NCBI RefSeq assembly: GCF_014270105.1
Contig: NZ_JACNMF010000002.1
Span: forward strand, 124,001-188,000
Length of the DNA stretch: 64,000 nucleotides
Direction of reading: 5' to 3'
Source of the DNA: Hyunsoonleella aquatilis
Lineage (GTDB): Bacteria > Bacteroidota > Bacteroidia > Flavobacteriales > Flavobacteriaceae
A program made the translations under genes and the position numbers. Every line of letters begins with the position of its first letter. Position 1 is the first letter of the stretch. The notes beneath the pieces are model-generated. The model did not search any database and was not told the origin of the DNA. It worked only from the letters and a program-made list of their open reading frames with translations. Shown one piece after another: positions 1-8,511 of this stretch.

Positions 1-29
1 CGGATGAACTGTATATTAATTAAATAAAA

Positions 30-63
30 AAAGCCCGCTTTTAAATACTAAAAAGCGGGCTTT
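30..63. terminator. Bidirectional intrinsic terminator
   Basis: Inverted repeat AAAGCCCGCTTTT / AAAAGCGGGCTTT with a short AT loop. Read on the minus strand the hairpin is followed by a run of T, so it ends transcription of the membrane-protein gene that stops at 83. An A-rich flank on the other side makes it potentially bidirectional. Confidence 0.85.
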
Positions 64-82
64 AAATTTTGGCTTTGGAATA

Positions 83-850
83 TTATATTTCCCCAGTCCC
101 TATGCGGTCTATATCGGTTTTCTCATCAAAGCCTACGGATTCTTTATAAATGTAATATAAAGGTATATAAGCAAATGCAGAAGTAGCAAGGATTCCAATA
201 AAGCACATCAAAAATCCGACTAAGGATGCCAAAATGCCTGCAACTATCATCAAGCCAAAGGTGATTAGCCATTTTTTATTTCCAAGCTTAAAACCAGCTT
301 TAACTATATCAGAAGTTGATAAATCAGGGTTAAAGGCGTAAATCACATTTATAATAGAAATGGGCACAACTGCGTAAATAATGGGCAAGAAGCACAGCAA
401 ATACGCCCCAATCATAATACCAAAGGAGATGGCTCCTACACCGAACGTTTTCCCGAAATAAGGTTTCTTGAAGAAATAAAAGTAGTCGTCATTTTTAGCT
501 TCGTTGAAATCCTTCTGTTTGCATATTCTGAAAAATGCACCTTTAAGCCCAACACCGATAATCGTTGCAAAAAATGAAAATACGGCGCCCAAAGCATAAA
601 AAGGAATAAGCACCGATATATCCGGTTGCCCTCCACTGTTGAAAGACTCTGAATCCATCATTCCTGAGGCAATAAGTGGCACATACATTAAAAGGTAAAA
701 GGGCATCATTAAAAGCATGGTTAACAAAATGGTGACCAAACCCTGTACCCAAACCTTCTTAAACAGTTCTATAGATTGATTAAAAATAGTACCAAAGTCC
801 AAATCCTTGGCATTCTCTATCCTTTCTAATAAAACATTGATTGCATTCAT
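83..850 (-). CDS. Integral membrane protein, function unknown
   Basis: A 255-residue polytopic membrane protein. A short soluble N-terminus (about residues 1-35, with an FGTIFNQSIELFKK segment) is followed by about six hydrophobic segments near residues 38-56, 80-101, 135-155, 156-172, 194-216 and 217-235. The architecture resembles the flavobacterial family that is often labelled, without real support, as a beta-carotene monooxygenase or a glycerophosphodiesterase membrane-domain protein. No catalytic motif is visible. It is monocistronic, with a strong terminator directly after the stop codon. I recognise the general family type but cannot assign a function. Confidence 0.8.
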   Translation of the reverse strand: MNAINVLLERIENAKDLDFGTIFNQSIELFKKVWVQGLVTILLTMLLMMPFYLLMYVPLIASGMMDSESFNSGGQPDISVLIPFYALGAVFSFFATIIGVGLKGAFFRICKQKDFNEAKNDDYFYFFKKPYFGKTFGVGAISFGIMIGAYLLCFLPIIYAVVPISIINVIYAFNPDLSTSDIVKAGFKLGNKKWLITFGLMIVAGILASLVGFLMCFIGILATSAFAYIPLYYIYKESVGFDEKTDIDRIGTGEI

Positions 851-900
851 TTTTAATAATTTGGTTAGTATCTAATTTCAATACAATAATACACAAAAAA

Positions 901-920
901 AATCTGCCCGAAGGCAGATT
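901..920 (-). terminator. Intrinsic terminator after LVIVD lipoprotein gene
   Basis: Perfect 8-bp stem AATCTGCC/GGCAGATT closed by a four-base CGAA loop (UUCG on the transcribed minus strand) and followed on the minus strand by a run of T. It ends the gene that stops at 942. Confidence 0.9.
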
Positions 921-941
921 TTCCAACAACGTTTAGTTTAT

Positions 942-2189
942 TTAGTTGAGTCTGAAAGAGCTAATTAGCCCTACGTTGTTTGCCATGTATTTGTATTGAT
1001 AAAGGGTATTGTCCCCAATCATTATTAGACTGTTTTCTAAAGGAATCACATCCGTTGCTTGTATATTCTTTAGATTTCTCACCATGTTTAACTCCACTGG
1101 TGTTTCGCGTTTAAATAGCTTCAAACCAGCTGTACCGTCGCACACATAAAGCATATTCCCTTTTACGCCCAGCCCGTATGGGTTTTCTAAAGTGTAGCGT
1201 TTCGCCAAGGTTGGATTTCCTTTATCACTGATATCAATCACTTCAAGTACACTTTCCAGTTGCCCGCATAAATTACCTCCTCTTAAAGTTAAATAAGCAT
1301 AATCGCCATCCACAACAACGGGATCGCAACCTTCCCAGTGCACAAATTCGGATACATATTCCGGGGAGGCTGGATTCTTTAAATCATAAATGTACATCCC
1401 GTTTACACTACCGAGGTACAAATAATTATCGGCAGCAAACATGGTTTCAATATTCCAACCTGCGCTTTGAGTGGCCTCTAAAGTGGGATTGGCCAAATCT
1501 TCAATATCAAAAATCGCCATACTGTAAGAACCCACAGTATATAGATACTTATCCACTATTTGAAAACGCGCCAAAGACCCCCCTGTCCCAACGGTATTGG
1601 TAGACTCCAGAACCCTAGGGCTACCATCAAAAGCAACATCAATCCACAAAAGTTCCTCAACATCTTCCCTGCGCTCTTGCTTTGTAGTCCATCCTACGAT
1701 AATGTCGGTTTCATAATTAAATTCAGCCCAATCAGTGGCTTCGGCTTCTAATGGCACATTATAATTGTAGCGCTCAAACACATCCTCCAAACGCTCCACC
1801 ATTTTAATCCCATTGATATCCGAAAGATCAAACACCACCAGATCCGTAGCACTATCGGCATATAAAAAATTATTCTTCACCGAAATATCTTCGTTTCCGG
1901 GAATGGTTAAATATTTGATAGCCTTTGGAAACTTTGGGTTGGTATTATCAATAATATGCACACCTTTATTGATGTCATTCACAAAAAGATAGTCGCTGTA
2001 GGCATAAATTTTACCGGGAGTCTGTATCGGCTGTGGCGGCAGGATGTCCACAGATTTTCTGAATTGTGATTTGCTCATGATTTCGGGCGTAGCCACAGTG
2101 ACCAAATCAAGGTTTTCATCGTCGTTGCTATCGCATGAAATACATGTGAAGGCAATAAAAAAGACGCAAATGGCAAATTTTAGTTTCAT
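942..2189 (-). CDS. LVIVD-repeat surface lipoprotein
   Basis: A 415-residue lipoprotein. The signal peptide (residues 1-18) ends in a lipobox-like FTCISC with Cys19, followed by Ser, Asn and several acidic residues, the pattern of surface-exported Bacteroidota lipoproteins. The body consists of repeated beta-propeller-like units of the LVIVD type, for example LFVNDINKGVHIID, LYTVGSYSMAIFDI and LYLGSVNGMYIYDL, each followed by an N/D-P segment. Such proteins are extracellular; their ligand is not known. It has its own terminator at 901-920 and lies just downstream of a second small lipoprotein gene on the same strand. Confidence 0.85.
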   Translation of the reverse strand: MKLKFAICVFFIAFTCISCDSNDDENLDLVTVATPEIMSKSQFRKSVDILPPQPIQTPGKIYAYSDYLFVNDINKGVHIIDNTNPKFPKAIKYLTIPGNEDISVKNNFLYADSATDLVVFDLSDINGIKMVERLEDVFERYNYNVPLEAEATDWAEFNYETDIIVGWTTKQERREDVEELLWIDVAFDGSPRVLESTNTVGTGGSLARFQIVDKYLYTVGSYSMAIFDIEDLANPTLEATQSAGWNIETMFAADNYLYLGSVNGMYIYDLKNPASPEYVSEFVHWEGCDPVVVDGDYAYLTLRGGNLCGQLESVLEVIDISDKGNPTLAKRYTLENPYGLGVKGNMLYVCDGTAGLKLFKRETPVELNMVRNLKNIQATDVIPLENSLIMIGDNTLYQYKYMANNVGLISSFRLN

Positions 2190-2225
2190 TTTAGTTTGAT
2201 TTTTTAGTTTTTAGCTAACTTTTAT

Positions 2226-2687
2226 TTAATAGTTATAGGTTAAACTCTCTGAGAACCCCTCAATATTCAAAATGATTTGATTACTTCCTTCAATTTGTAA
2301 GGGTCTTATATCAAAACTTTGCTCTCGGGTAAAAAATGCCAAACAATCTTCATTATTAACAAGTTGAAATTTCAAAAAACGCTGTTCCGGCAAGGATTCG
2401 GCTACGGCTCCAGAATCTACCATCTTGTACTCCCAAGAGCTACCGCTACATCCGGAGGCACCGAAATTTATGATGAGACAATCTCCCGCTATAGTTGCAC
2501 TGCTTAATCTATAAGTGTCCGAGGAAGTATTTTTATACAATTCCGAATCAATTATAACCACATCCTGACATATGGTATCTTCTGGCAAATCCACATCATC
2601 ATCATCATCATCTTTACATTGCATGTTCAAACAGCAAAGTGATATTGACGATATGAACAGCAGTTTTTTCAATAAGTTAAAAGTCAT
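2226..2687 (-). CDS. Small surface lipoprotein with poly-Asp stretch
   Basis: A 153-residue predicted lipoprotein. A hydrophobic signal peptide is followed by Cys24-Lys and six consecutive Asp residues, a motif close to the lipoprotein export signal described for Bacteroidota surface lipoproteins. The Asp run is coded by six identical GAT codons. The rest is a small beta-rich domain with Cys residues near 40, 70 and 80 and no recognised fold. It is probably co-transcribed with the LVIVD lipoprotein 36 bp downstream. Function unknown. Confidence 0.75.
   Translation of the reverse strand: MTFNLLKKLLFISSISLCCLNMQCKDDDDDDVDLPEDTICQDVVIIDSELYKNTSSDTYRLSSATIAGDCLIINFGASGCSGSSWEYKMVDSGAVAESLPEQRFLKFQLVNNEDCLAFFTREQSFDIRPLQIEGSNQIILNIEGFSESLTYNY
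2595..2612. repeat. (ATC)6 trinucleotide microsatellite
   Basis: Six perfect ATC units (GAT on the coding strand) encode the poly-Asp stretch after the lipoprotein cysteine. Slippage would change the number of Asp residues without shifting the frame. Confidence 0.8.
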
Positions 2688-2721
2688 AGCTAGTTGATTT
2701 GAAGTTTATTTTATAGATACC

Positions 2722-2729
2722 CAAAAGTA
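2722..2729 (-). promoter_or_regulatory. Possible -7 element for the small lipoprotein
   Basis: TACTTTTG on the minus strand matches the Bacteroidota -7 consensus TAnnTTTG, 34 bp before the ATG at 2687. No TTG lies at the expected spacing upstream, so this is a weak call. Confidence 0.35.
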
Positions 2730-2791
2730 AAAATGGTTGCGTTATATCTTGTTTTATTTCTGAAAAATCAGGTCTAAAAATAAACTGCCAC

Positions 2792-2824
2792 TTTGTCATA
2801 AGAAACGATTTAATTGTATCTTTG
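2792..2824 (+). promoter_or_regulatory. Bacteroidota sigma-A promoter of miaB operon
   Basis: TTTG at 2792-2795, a 21-bp spacer, then TATCTTTG at 2817-2824, a close match to TTTG-N19-21-TAnnTTTG. Transcription would start near 2831, giving a leader of about 50 nt before the ATG at 2881. Confidence 0.75.
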
Positions 2825-2880
2825 CACCCTCCTGATTCAGCAGGGCACGAAAATTGACCCACAGTGGTTTCAAGCAAGAT

Positions 2881-4329
2881 ATGGAAAAGATTATTGACGA
2901 AAGTAAGCAAGGCGAATCCTTAGTTCTGGATAAAAAAGAGGGCAATACCCGCAAACTTTTTATCGAGAGCTATGGTTGCCAAATGAATTTTAGTGACAGT
3001 GAAATCGTGGCTTCCATTTTGACCGAACAAGGATACAATACCACCCAAAGTTTGGAGGAGGCCGATTTAGTTTTGGTAAACACCTGTTCCATTCGTGATA
3101 AAGCGGAACAGACTGTCCGAAAACGTTTGGAAAAATACAATGCCGTAAAGCAAGAACTGAACCCAAATATGAAAGTTGGGGTATTGGGCTGTATGGCAGA
3201 ACGTCTGAAAAGCAAATTTTTGGAGGAAGAAAAAATCGTGGATCTGGTGGTTGGCCCTGACGCTTACAAGGATTTACCTAATCTTTTGGCCGAAGTTGAG
3301 GATGGGAGGGATGCCATAAACGTAATTCTTTCCAAAGAGGAAACTTATGGCGATATTTCGCCAGTGCGATTGAATTCCAATGGGGTAACAGCATTTGTAT
3401 CTATTACCCGTGGCTGTGACAACATGTGTACCTTTTGTGTGGTACCCTTTACCCGTGGACGTGAGCGCAGTCGCGACCCGCAGAGCATTATTGAGGAAAT
3501 CAATGGACTTTGGGACAATGGCTTTAAGGAAGTAACTTTACTTGGCCAAAATGTGGATAGTTATTTATGGTACGGCGGTGGGTTAAAAAAGGATTTCGAT
3601 AAAGCCAGTGAAATGCAAAAGGCTACCTCCGTAAACTTTGCCATGCTCTTGGATATGTGTGCCAAAGCACAGCCCAAAATGCGCTTTCGTTTTTCTACCT
3701 CAAATCCTCAGGATTTTACTTTGGACGTAATTGAAACGATGGCCAAACATCGCAATATTTGTAACTATATTCATTTACCTGTTCAAAGTGGTAGCAATCG
3801 TATTTTGAAGGCTATGAACCGTCTGCACACCCGTGAAGAGTATTTTGAATTGATTGATAACATCAAGCGTTTAATTCCCGATTGTGCCATTAGCCAGGAT
3901 ATGATTGCCGGTTTTCCAACGGAAACGGAAGAGGACCACCAAGATACCCTGACTTTGATGGAGTACGTCAAATACGATTTCGGATTTATGTTTGCTTATT
4001 CCGAAAGACCAGGCACTTTAGCCGAACGCAAAATGGAGGATGACATTCCCGAGGATGTGAAAAAACGTCGTTTGAATGAAATCATCGCACTACAGCAAAA
4101 ACATAGCTTATTGCGCACCAAAGCCCATGTTGGTAAAGTTGAAGAAGTGCTAATTGAAAAACCATCAAAACGATCCGACGCCCATTGGTCAGGCAGAAAT
4201 ACGCAAAATACCGTGGTAGTTTTTCCAAAAGAAAATTATGAAGTTGGAGATTTTATAAACGTAAGAATTACGGATTGCACGAGTGCCACATTGATTGGAG
4301 AGGCTGTGGGATATTCAGAAAACAACTAA
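2881..4329 (+). CDS. miaB: tRNA-2-methylthio-N6-dimethylallyladenosine synthase MiaB
   Basis: A radical-SAM methylthiotransferase that adds the 2-methylthio group to i6A37 of tRNAs reading UNN codons. The N-terminal UPF0004 domain holds the auxiliary cluster cysteines (Cys33 in YGCQMN, plus the NTCSI and GCMAER cysteines). The radical-SAM motif is CDNMCTFC (Cys179, 183, 186), preceded by the family-specific RGC. A C-terminal TRAM domain follows, and the total of 482 residues is normal. An in-frame TTG lies at 2854, but homologues begin at MEKII, so I place the start at the ATG at 2881. First gene of an operon; 6 bp separate it from the next ORF. Confidence 0.95.
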   Translation: MEKIIDESKQGESLVLDKKEGNTRKLFIESYGCQMNFSDSEIVASILTEQGYNTTQSLEEADLVLVNTCSIRDKAEQTVRKRLEKYNAVKQELNPNMKVGVLGCMAERLKSKFLEEEKIVDLVVGPDAYKDLPNLLAEVEDGRDAINVILSKEETYGDISPVRLNSNGVTAFVSITRGCDNMCTFCVVPFTRGRERSRDPQSIIEEINGLWDNGFKEVTLLGQNVDSYLWYGGGLKKDFDKASEMQKATSVNFAMLLDMCAKAQPKMRFRFSTSNPQDFTLDVIETMAKHRNICNYIHLPVQSGSNRILKAMNRLHTREEYFELIDNIKRLIPDCAISQDMIAGFPTETEEDHQDTLTLMEYVKYDFGFMFAYSERPGTLAERKMEDDIPEDVKKRRLNEIIALQQKHSLLRTKAHVGKVEEVLIEKPSKRSDAHWSGRNTQNTVVVFPKENYEVGDFINVRITDCTSATLIGEAVGYSENN

Positions 4330-4335
4330 ATTCTC

Positions 4336-4677
4336 ATGTCAGAATTCAACTTTAACGACAAAGTTTTTTCGCTTTTAGACAACTCTGAAAACGGAAAGGT
4401 GAATTCCGACACAAAGTTCTACTATAAGCAAAACGGACATTTGATAACGGCCGACTACTATGGAGGAACGATAAAATATGGCAAAATTATCGGGCATTTA
4501 AAAAACGATAAAATTGAAATGCTGTATCAGTGTTTAACCACTGAAAATGAATTGAAGGCAGGGAAAGCCTTGGCTTCAATAAGCAAAACACATACAAATA
4601 AATTAAAACTGAAGCTGGATTGGGAGTGGCTAAACGACGCCAATGAAAAAGGAACTTCAGAATACATAGAAAATTAA
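4336..4677 (+). CDS. Small conserved protein of unknown function
   Basis: A 113-residue acidic protein with no signal peptide or membrane segment. It has a repeating pattern of short beta strands (YYKQNGHLITADYYGGTIKYGKIIGHL) that resembles the small flavobacterial family sometimes labelled n-acetylglutamate synthase. It lacks any acetyltransferase motif, so I do not accept that label. It sits tightly between miaB (6 bp gap) and the sigma-54 activator (stop and start codons adjacent), so it is translated from the same mRNA. Confidence 0.7.
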   Translation: MSEFNFNDKVFSLLDNSENGKVNSDTKFYYKQNGHLITADYYGGTIKYGKIIGHLKNDKIEMLYQCLTTENELKAGKALASISKTHTNKLKLKLDWEWLNDANEKGTSEYIEN

Positions 4678-5946
4678 ATGGAATCCATTCAAGCAATAAA
4701 ACAGCGCTTTGGCATTATTGGGAATACCCCATCGCTTAACCGTGGCATAGAAAAAGCCATTCGTGTGGCGCCCACCGACATTTCGGTTTTGGTTACAGGG
4801 GAAAGCGGCGTGGGAAAGGAAAGCATCCCTAAAATTATTCATTCCCTTTCGCACCGAAAGCACAACAAATATATCGCGGTAAACTGTGGCGCCATTCCCG
4901 AAGGCACAATTGACAGCGAATTGTTTGGCCATGAAAAAGGGGCCTTTACAGGTGCCACACAAACGCGTAGTGGTTATTTTGAAGAAGCTGATGGCGGTAC
5001 TGTTTTTTTAGATGAAGTTGGAGAACTGCCTTTAACAACACAGGTGCGATTGCTTCGTATTTTGGAAAATGGCGAATTCCTAAAGGTAGGATCGAGCAAG
5101 GTGCAAAAAACCAATGTTCGCATCGTAGCTGCTACCAACCTCAATATGATCGAAGCCATTGAAAAGGAAAAATTCCGCGAGGATTTGTACTATCGTTTAA
5201 GTACTGTGGAAATCCATTTGCCACCACTTCGAGAGCGACAAGAGGATATCCATTTGCTGTTCCGAAAATTTGCCAGCGATTTCGCTTTAAAATATAAAAT
5301 GCCAACCATAAAGCTTACGGATAGCGCTATACAATTATTACTAAAACACCGTTGGGCGGGAAACGTTAGGCAGTTGCGCAATGTGGCCGAGCAATTATCG
5401 GTGTTGGAACAGGATAGAACTGTTACAGCTGAAACGTTGCGAAGTTACCTCCCGGCTTCGGCTTCCACTAACCTGCCGGCCGTTGTTAAAACCTCCAAAA
5501 GCGAGAGCGATTTTAGTAGTGAGCGTGAAATCCTATACAAAGTGCTTTTCGATATGAAAAGTGATTTGAACGACCTTAAGAAGCTCACTATGGAATTGAT
5601 GAAAAGTGGCAACTCAAAGGATGTGGAGCGCGACAACGAGCATTTGATTCAAAAAATATATGGCGACAATACTGATGCTGAAGATGATTTCTCTTTTGAA
5701 GAGGAGGTTGCCGAAAGCCCAGAAGTATTATCCATTCCAGAGCATGTAAACGATACTAACAGCTCGGATAAATACCACTTTGCTGAGGAAATTGAAGAAG
5801 AAGAAACTTTATCGCTTCAAGACAAGGAGCTCGAATTGATTAAAAAATCATTGGAACGCCACAACGGAAAACGTAAATTGGCTGCCGCGGAATTGGGCAT
5901 TAGCGAACGTACGCTTTACAGGAAGATTAAGCAGTATGACCTTTAG
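4678..5946 (+). CDS. Sigma-54-dependent transcriptional activator (no receiver domain)
   Basis: A 422-residue bacterial enhancer-binding protein. The AAA+ domain starts almost at residue 1: Walker A GESGVGKE (41-48), the sigma-54 contact loop GAFTGA (88-93), Walker B FLDE (111-114), and the FREDLYYRL arginine-finger region. An acidic linker of about 130 residues leads to a Fis-type helix-turn-helix at the C-terminus (about 383-421, LAAAELGISERTLYRKIKQ). There is no N-terminal receiver, GAF or PAS domain, so control must come from its level, a partner protein or the linker. A -24/-12 promoter lies 2.6 kb downstream in front of groES, which makes that operon a candidate target (inference). Confidence 0.93.
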   Translation: MESIQAIKQRFGIIGNTPSLNRGIEKAIRVAPTDISVLVTGESGVGKESIPKIIHSLSHRKHNKYIAVNCGAIPEGTIDSELFGHEKGAFTGATQTRSGYFEEADGGTVFLDEVGELPLTTQVRLLRILENGEFLKVGSSKVQKTNVRIVAATNLNMIEAIEKEKFREDLYYRLSTVEIHLPPLRERQEDIHLLFRKFASDFALKYKMPTIKLTDSAIQLLLKHRWAGNVRQLRNVAEQLSVLEQDRTVTAETLRSYLPASASTNLPAVVKTSKSESDFSSEREILYKVLFDMKSDLNDLKKLTMELMKSGNSKDVERDNEHLIQKIYGDNTDAEDDFSFEEEVAESPEVLSIPEHVNDTNSSDKYHFAEEIEEEETLSLQDKELELIKKSLERHNGKRKLAAAELGISERTLYRKIKQYDL

Positions 5947-5949
5947 TTT

Positions 5950-5973
5950 AGTTGGCAGTGCCCAGTTGGCAGT
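5950..5973. repeat. Short tandem AGTTGGCAGT repeats
   Basis: Two copies of AGTTGGCAGT separated by four bases directly after the activator stop codon. A related sequence lies at 50504-50535 after the aminotransferase gene. Non-coding dispersed repeat. Confidence 0.5.
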
Positions 5974-6023
5974 AGGCCAGTTCGCAACATATTCAAAAAT
6001 TAATCGTTACAATTAACTAATCT

Positions 6024-6050
6024 GTCATTCCTGCGAAGGCAGGAATCCAT
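6024..6050. repeat. Palindromic repeat (GTCATTCCTGC / GCAGGAATCC type)
   Basis: Inverted repeat ATTCCTGC-GAAG-GCAGGAAT lying 4 bp before the start codon of the first lptE-like gene. Related copies occur near 14921 and 60399. Confidence 0.65.
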
Positions 6051-6054
6051 TCAA

Positions 6055-6558
6055 ATGAAATTGAAGTCGTTCTACGCAATCATTATACTTTTTCTTTTTT
6101 CAACAAATTGTAAAGTAAGATATTCTCAGACAGGAATTAATATTGGAGATGCCAAGACCTTTCAGGTGAATTTATTCGAAAACAATGCCAACCTAATTGA
6201 ACCAGGGATTCATAGAGATTTAACCCTGAACTTACAAGATTTTATTTTGAATCAAACACCTTTGCAATTGGTAAAATCCAATGGAGATATTTTTTATGAA
6301 GGTGAAATTTCGGAATATCGCATTTCACCTACAACAGCAACATCACAGAATACGGCGGCACAAAATAGACTAACGGTTTCCGCAAAAATCCATTTCATCA
6401 ACAAAATCAAAAACAAGGAATTCGATAAGGTTTTCTCTTTTTTTCAAGATTACCCGGCAAACAGCCAATTAACAGGAAACCTAAAAAATGAAATTCATCA
6501 AGACATTTTAAATCGATTGTCTCAAGACATTGTTAATGCCTCTTTGGACGACTGGTAA
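6055..6558 (+). CDS. LptE-family lipoprotein, diverged copy
   Basis: A 167-residue member of the Bacteroidota LptE family, the outer-membrane lipoprotein that partners LptD in lipopolysaccharide insertion. Hydrophobic signal peptide, then FSTNC with Cys19; Asn at -1 is poor for signal peptidase II. It shares the core YRISPTTATSQNTAAQ with the next gene, while silent sites are strongly diverged, indicating an old tandem duplication. A palindromic repeat sits directly before its start. Given the weaker lipobox it may be the derived copy. The family assignment is good; which copy is the working LptE is inference. Confidence 0.75.
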   Translation: MKLKSFYAIIILFLFSTNCKVRYSQTGINIGDAKTFQVNLFENNANLIEPGIHRDLTLNLQDFILNQTPLQLVKSNGDIFYEGEISEYRISPTTATSQNTAAQNRLTVSAKIHFINKIKNKEFDKVFSFFQDYPANSQLTGNLKNEIHQDILNRLSQDIVNASLDDW

Positions 6559-6582
6559 AATTCATTTAAATTGACCCCTCAA

Positions 6583-7089
6583 ATGAAAAACATAAAATTT
6601 ATAGCCCTTATTTTAATTGCAGCTTTGGTTTCAAGTTGTGGCATATACTCCTTTACAGGTGCCTCCATTTCACCTGACACCAAAACATTTCAGGTGAACC
6701 GATTTGAAAACAATGCGCTGTTGATTGAACCGGGACTGGACCTTTTGGTAAGAAACACGATGATTGAGATTTTGGAAAATCAAACCAATCTCAACAACGT
6801 AAACTCTAATGGTGATATCGTTTATGAAGGCGAAATTACAGAATACCGTATTTCTCCCACAACGGCTACTTCACAAAATACGGCTGCCCAAAACCGATTG
6901 ACCATTAGCATTAAAGTGCATTTTTATGATAAAAACGACCCAGAGGCCGAATTTGACAAGTCTTTTTCGTTTTTCCATGATTTTGACGGAAGTGCCCAAC
7001 TAATTGGTGCCCAGAAAGACACGGCGCATGAGGAAATATTGGAACGTATCACGCAGGATATCTTTAACGCGTCATTGGCCAAATGGTAA
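6583..7089 (+). CDS. lptE: LptE-family outer-membrane lipoprotein
   Basis: A 168-residue lipoprotein with a canonical lipobox (LVSSC), followed by a small alpha/beta domain of the LptE type. LptE plugs the LptD barrel and helps deliver LPS to the outer leaflet. Homologues in Flavobacteriia sit in the same place, between the sigma-54 activator and a TPR-like gene plus secG. An in-frame TTG at 6571 precedes the ATG at 6583; the ATG fits the signal peptide better. It is separated by 24 bp from its upstream paralog, and the two share a nearly identical central block. Confidence 0.85.
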   Translation: MKNIKFIALILIAALVSSCGIYSFTGASISPDTKTFQVNRFENNALLIEPGLDLLVRNTMIEILENQTNLNNVNSNGDIVYEGEITEYRISPTTATSQNTAAQNRLTISIKVHFYDKNDPEAEFDKSFSFFHDFDGSAQLIGAQKDTAHEEILERITQDIFNASLAKW

Positions 7090-7104
7090 GCATAAATTTT
7101 TAAT

Positions 7105-8046
7105 TTGAACAGTCACGATTTTACATATCTGCTACAAAATCCCAAGGAGGTTAACCTTCAGAAAACTGAGGCATTACGGTCTATTTTAGAAGACTATCCC
7201 TATTTTCAATCTGCAAAAGCCCTTTATTTAAAAGGACTAAAACATCAGGAAAGCAGTGATTATAATCAGGCCTTAAAAACTACTGCAGCCTATACGACAG
7301 ATCGAAGTATTCTCTTTGATTTCATTACTTCCGACAGTTTTGTTCAAAATGAAATTTCAAAAGCGATAAAGAAAAATGTAACCTATCTCAATGATATTGA
7401 GGTTGTGGCCGATGACATTTCGGTAAACAAAAGCACCACGATTGATGATGCGTTAAAACAACAAATCAAAGAAACCTCTGGGGTTTTGGATCCCGAATTG
7501 TTTCAACCGAAAGACCCTTCAGAAAAACGGACAGTGCCTTTCAAATTGGACGAATCCGAAAAAATCGAAGACGTTACCGGAAACACCAAAACTCAGGAAG
7601 CCAGCGCAGAGGATATTTTAAACCTCGGGAAGCCCTTGCAATTTGATAGACGCGAATCGCATTCCTTCAACGAATGGCTGAAACTCACCAGATATAAGCC
7701 CATCAAAAGGGATGAAAGCCAAAAAATATCGGAACCTCCGAAGACGGAACAAAGCCGTGAAAAAACGAAAAAATCAGAACTTATTGATAGGTTTATTGCA
7801 GAAAATCCGAAAATCACACCTTCAAAATCCCCATCAATAAAAGGCAATCTGGCAAAAGCGCAAATGATACAGCCCGAAACCTTGATGACAGAGACTTTGG
7901 CGCGTATTTATGTAGAGCAAAAAAACTATAAAAAAGCCATTCAATCCTATAAAATTTTAAGTTTGAAATATCCAGAAAAAAGTAGTTTCTTTGCAAACCA
8001 AATTAGAGCTGTAGAACAATTACAGGAACAAAATAAAAAAGAATAA
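7105..8046 (+). CDS. TPR-like conserved protein upstream of secG
   Basis: A 313-residue soluble protein. The N-terminal segment (FTYLLQNPKEV to YPYFQSAKALYLKGLK) and the C-terminal segment (LARIYVEQKNYKKAIQSYKILSLKYPEK) read as tetratricopeptide helices, joined by a long charged, probably disordered middle. No ATG lies near the conserved N-terminus, so it probably uses TTG at 7105, 15 bp after lptE. Its stop codon overlaps the secG start (TAATG). The gene order lptE - TPR - secG is conserved in Flavobacteriia. The exact role is unknown. Confidence 0.8.
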   Translation: MNSHDFTYLLQNPKEVNLQKTEALRSILEDYPYFQSAKALYLKGLKHQESSDYNQALKTTAAYTTDRSILFDFITSDSFVQNEISKAIKKNVTYLNDIEVVADDISVNKSTTIDDALKQQIKETSGVLDPELFQPKDPSEKRTVPFKLDESEKIEDVTGNTKTQEASAEDILNLGKPLQFDRRESHSFNEWLKLTRYKPIKRDESQKISEPPKTEQSREKTKKSELIDRFIAENPKITPSKSPSIKGNLAKAQMIQPETLMTETLARIYVEQKNYKKAIQSYKILSLKYPEKSSFFANQIRAVEQLQEQNKKE

Positions 8047-8411
8047 TGAGCACGTTTACAATATTTTTAATACTTATCATATTTGTAGCATTTTTGCTTA
8101 TAGTAGTCGTTATGGTGCAAAACCCTAAAGGAGGCGGATTATCATCTTCATTTGGAGGCGGTGGCACACAACAATTGGGAGGCGTTAAAAAAACCACAGA
8201 CTTTTTGGATAAAAGTACATGGACGCTGGCCACGTTATTATTGGTGTTGATTTTATTATCAAACGTAGCCATACATGGTGGTGGTGATACTACTGACTCT
8301 AAAGCCTTGGATCCAAATGCGCAAAGCACCCAACCATTGCCATCACAAGATGGAGCGGTTCCACTTCCTACTAATGACAATAGCACAACTACTGTTGGAG
8401 ATTCGCTTTAA
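8046..8411 (+). CDS. secG: Preprotein translocase subunit SecG
   Basis: A 121-residue SecG. First transmembrane helix at about residues 4-22, then the conserved cytoplasmic loop QNPKGGGLSSSFGGGG, and a second helix at about 58-76. Residues 80-121 form a Ser/Thr/Pro-rich tail longer than in E. coli, common in Bacteroidota. SecG assists SecYEA in protein export. It overlaps the preceding stop codon by one base, indicating translational coupling, and is followed by a strong terminator that closes the miaB-secG transcription unit. Confidence 0.93.
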   Translation: MSTFTIFLILIIFVAFLLIVVVMVQNPKGGGLSSSFGGGGTQQLGGVKKTTDFLDKSTWTLATLLLVLILLSNVAIHGGGDTTDSKALDPNAQSTQPLPSQDGAVPLPTNDNSTTTVGDSL

Positions 8412-8427
8412 AAAACAAAATAATCAC

Positions 8428-8461
8428 AAAAAATGCCAACTTTACAACGTTGGCATTTTTT
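8428..8461 (+). terminator. Intrinsic terminator after secG
   Basis: Stem AAAAATGCCAAC / GTTGGCATTTTT with an 8-base loop and a trailing T-run. It separates the secG unit from groES-groEL. Confidence 0.92.
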
Positions 8462-8485
8462 GTTTCTGCCTATCTTCAATCAAGT

Positions 8486-8500
8486 CTGAAAGTTTGTCAG
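8486..8500. promoter_or_regulatory. Inverted repeat, possible operator upstream of groES
   Basis: CTGAAA-GTT-TGTCAG, a near-perfect dyad (one mismatch) 12 bp upstream of the -24 element of the groES promoter. It could bind an activator or a heat-shock regulator. This is inference from position and symmetry. Confidence 0.5.
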
Positions 8501-8511
8501 TTTCCCCGCCA

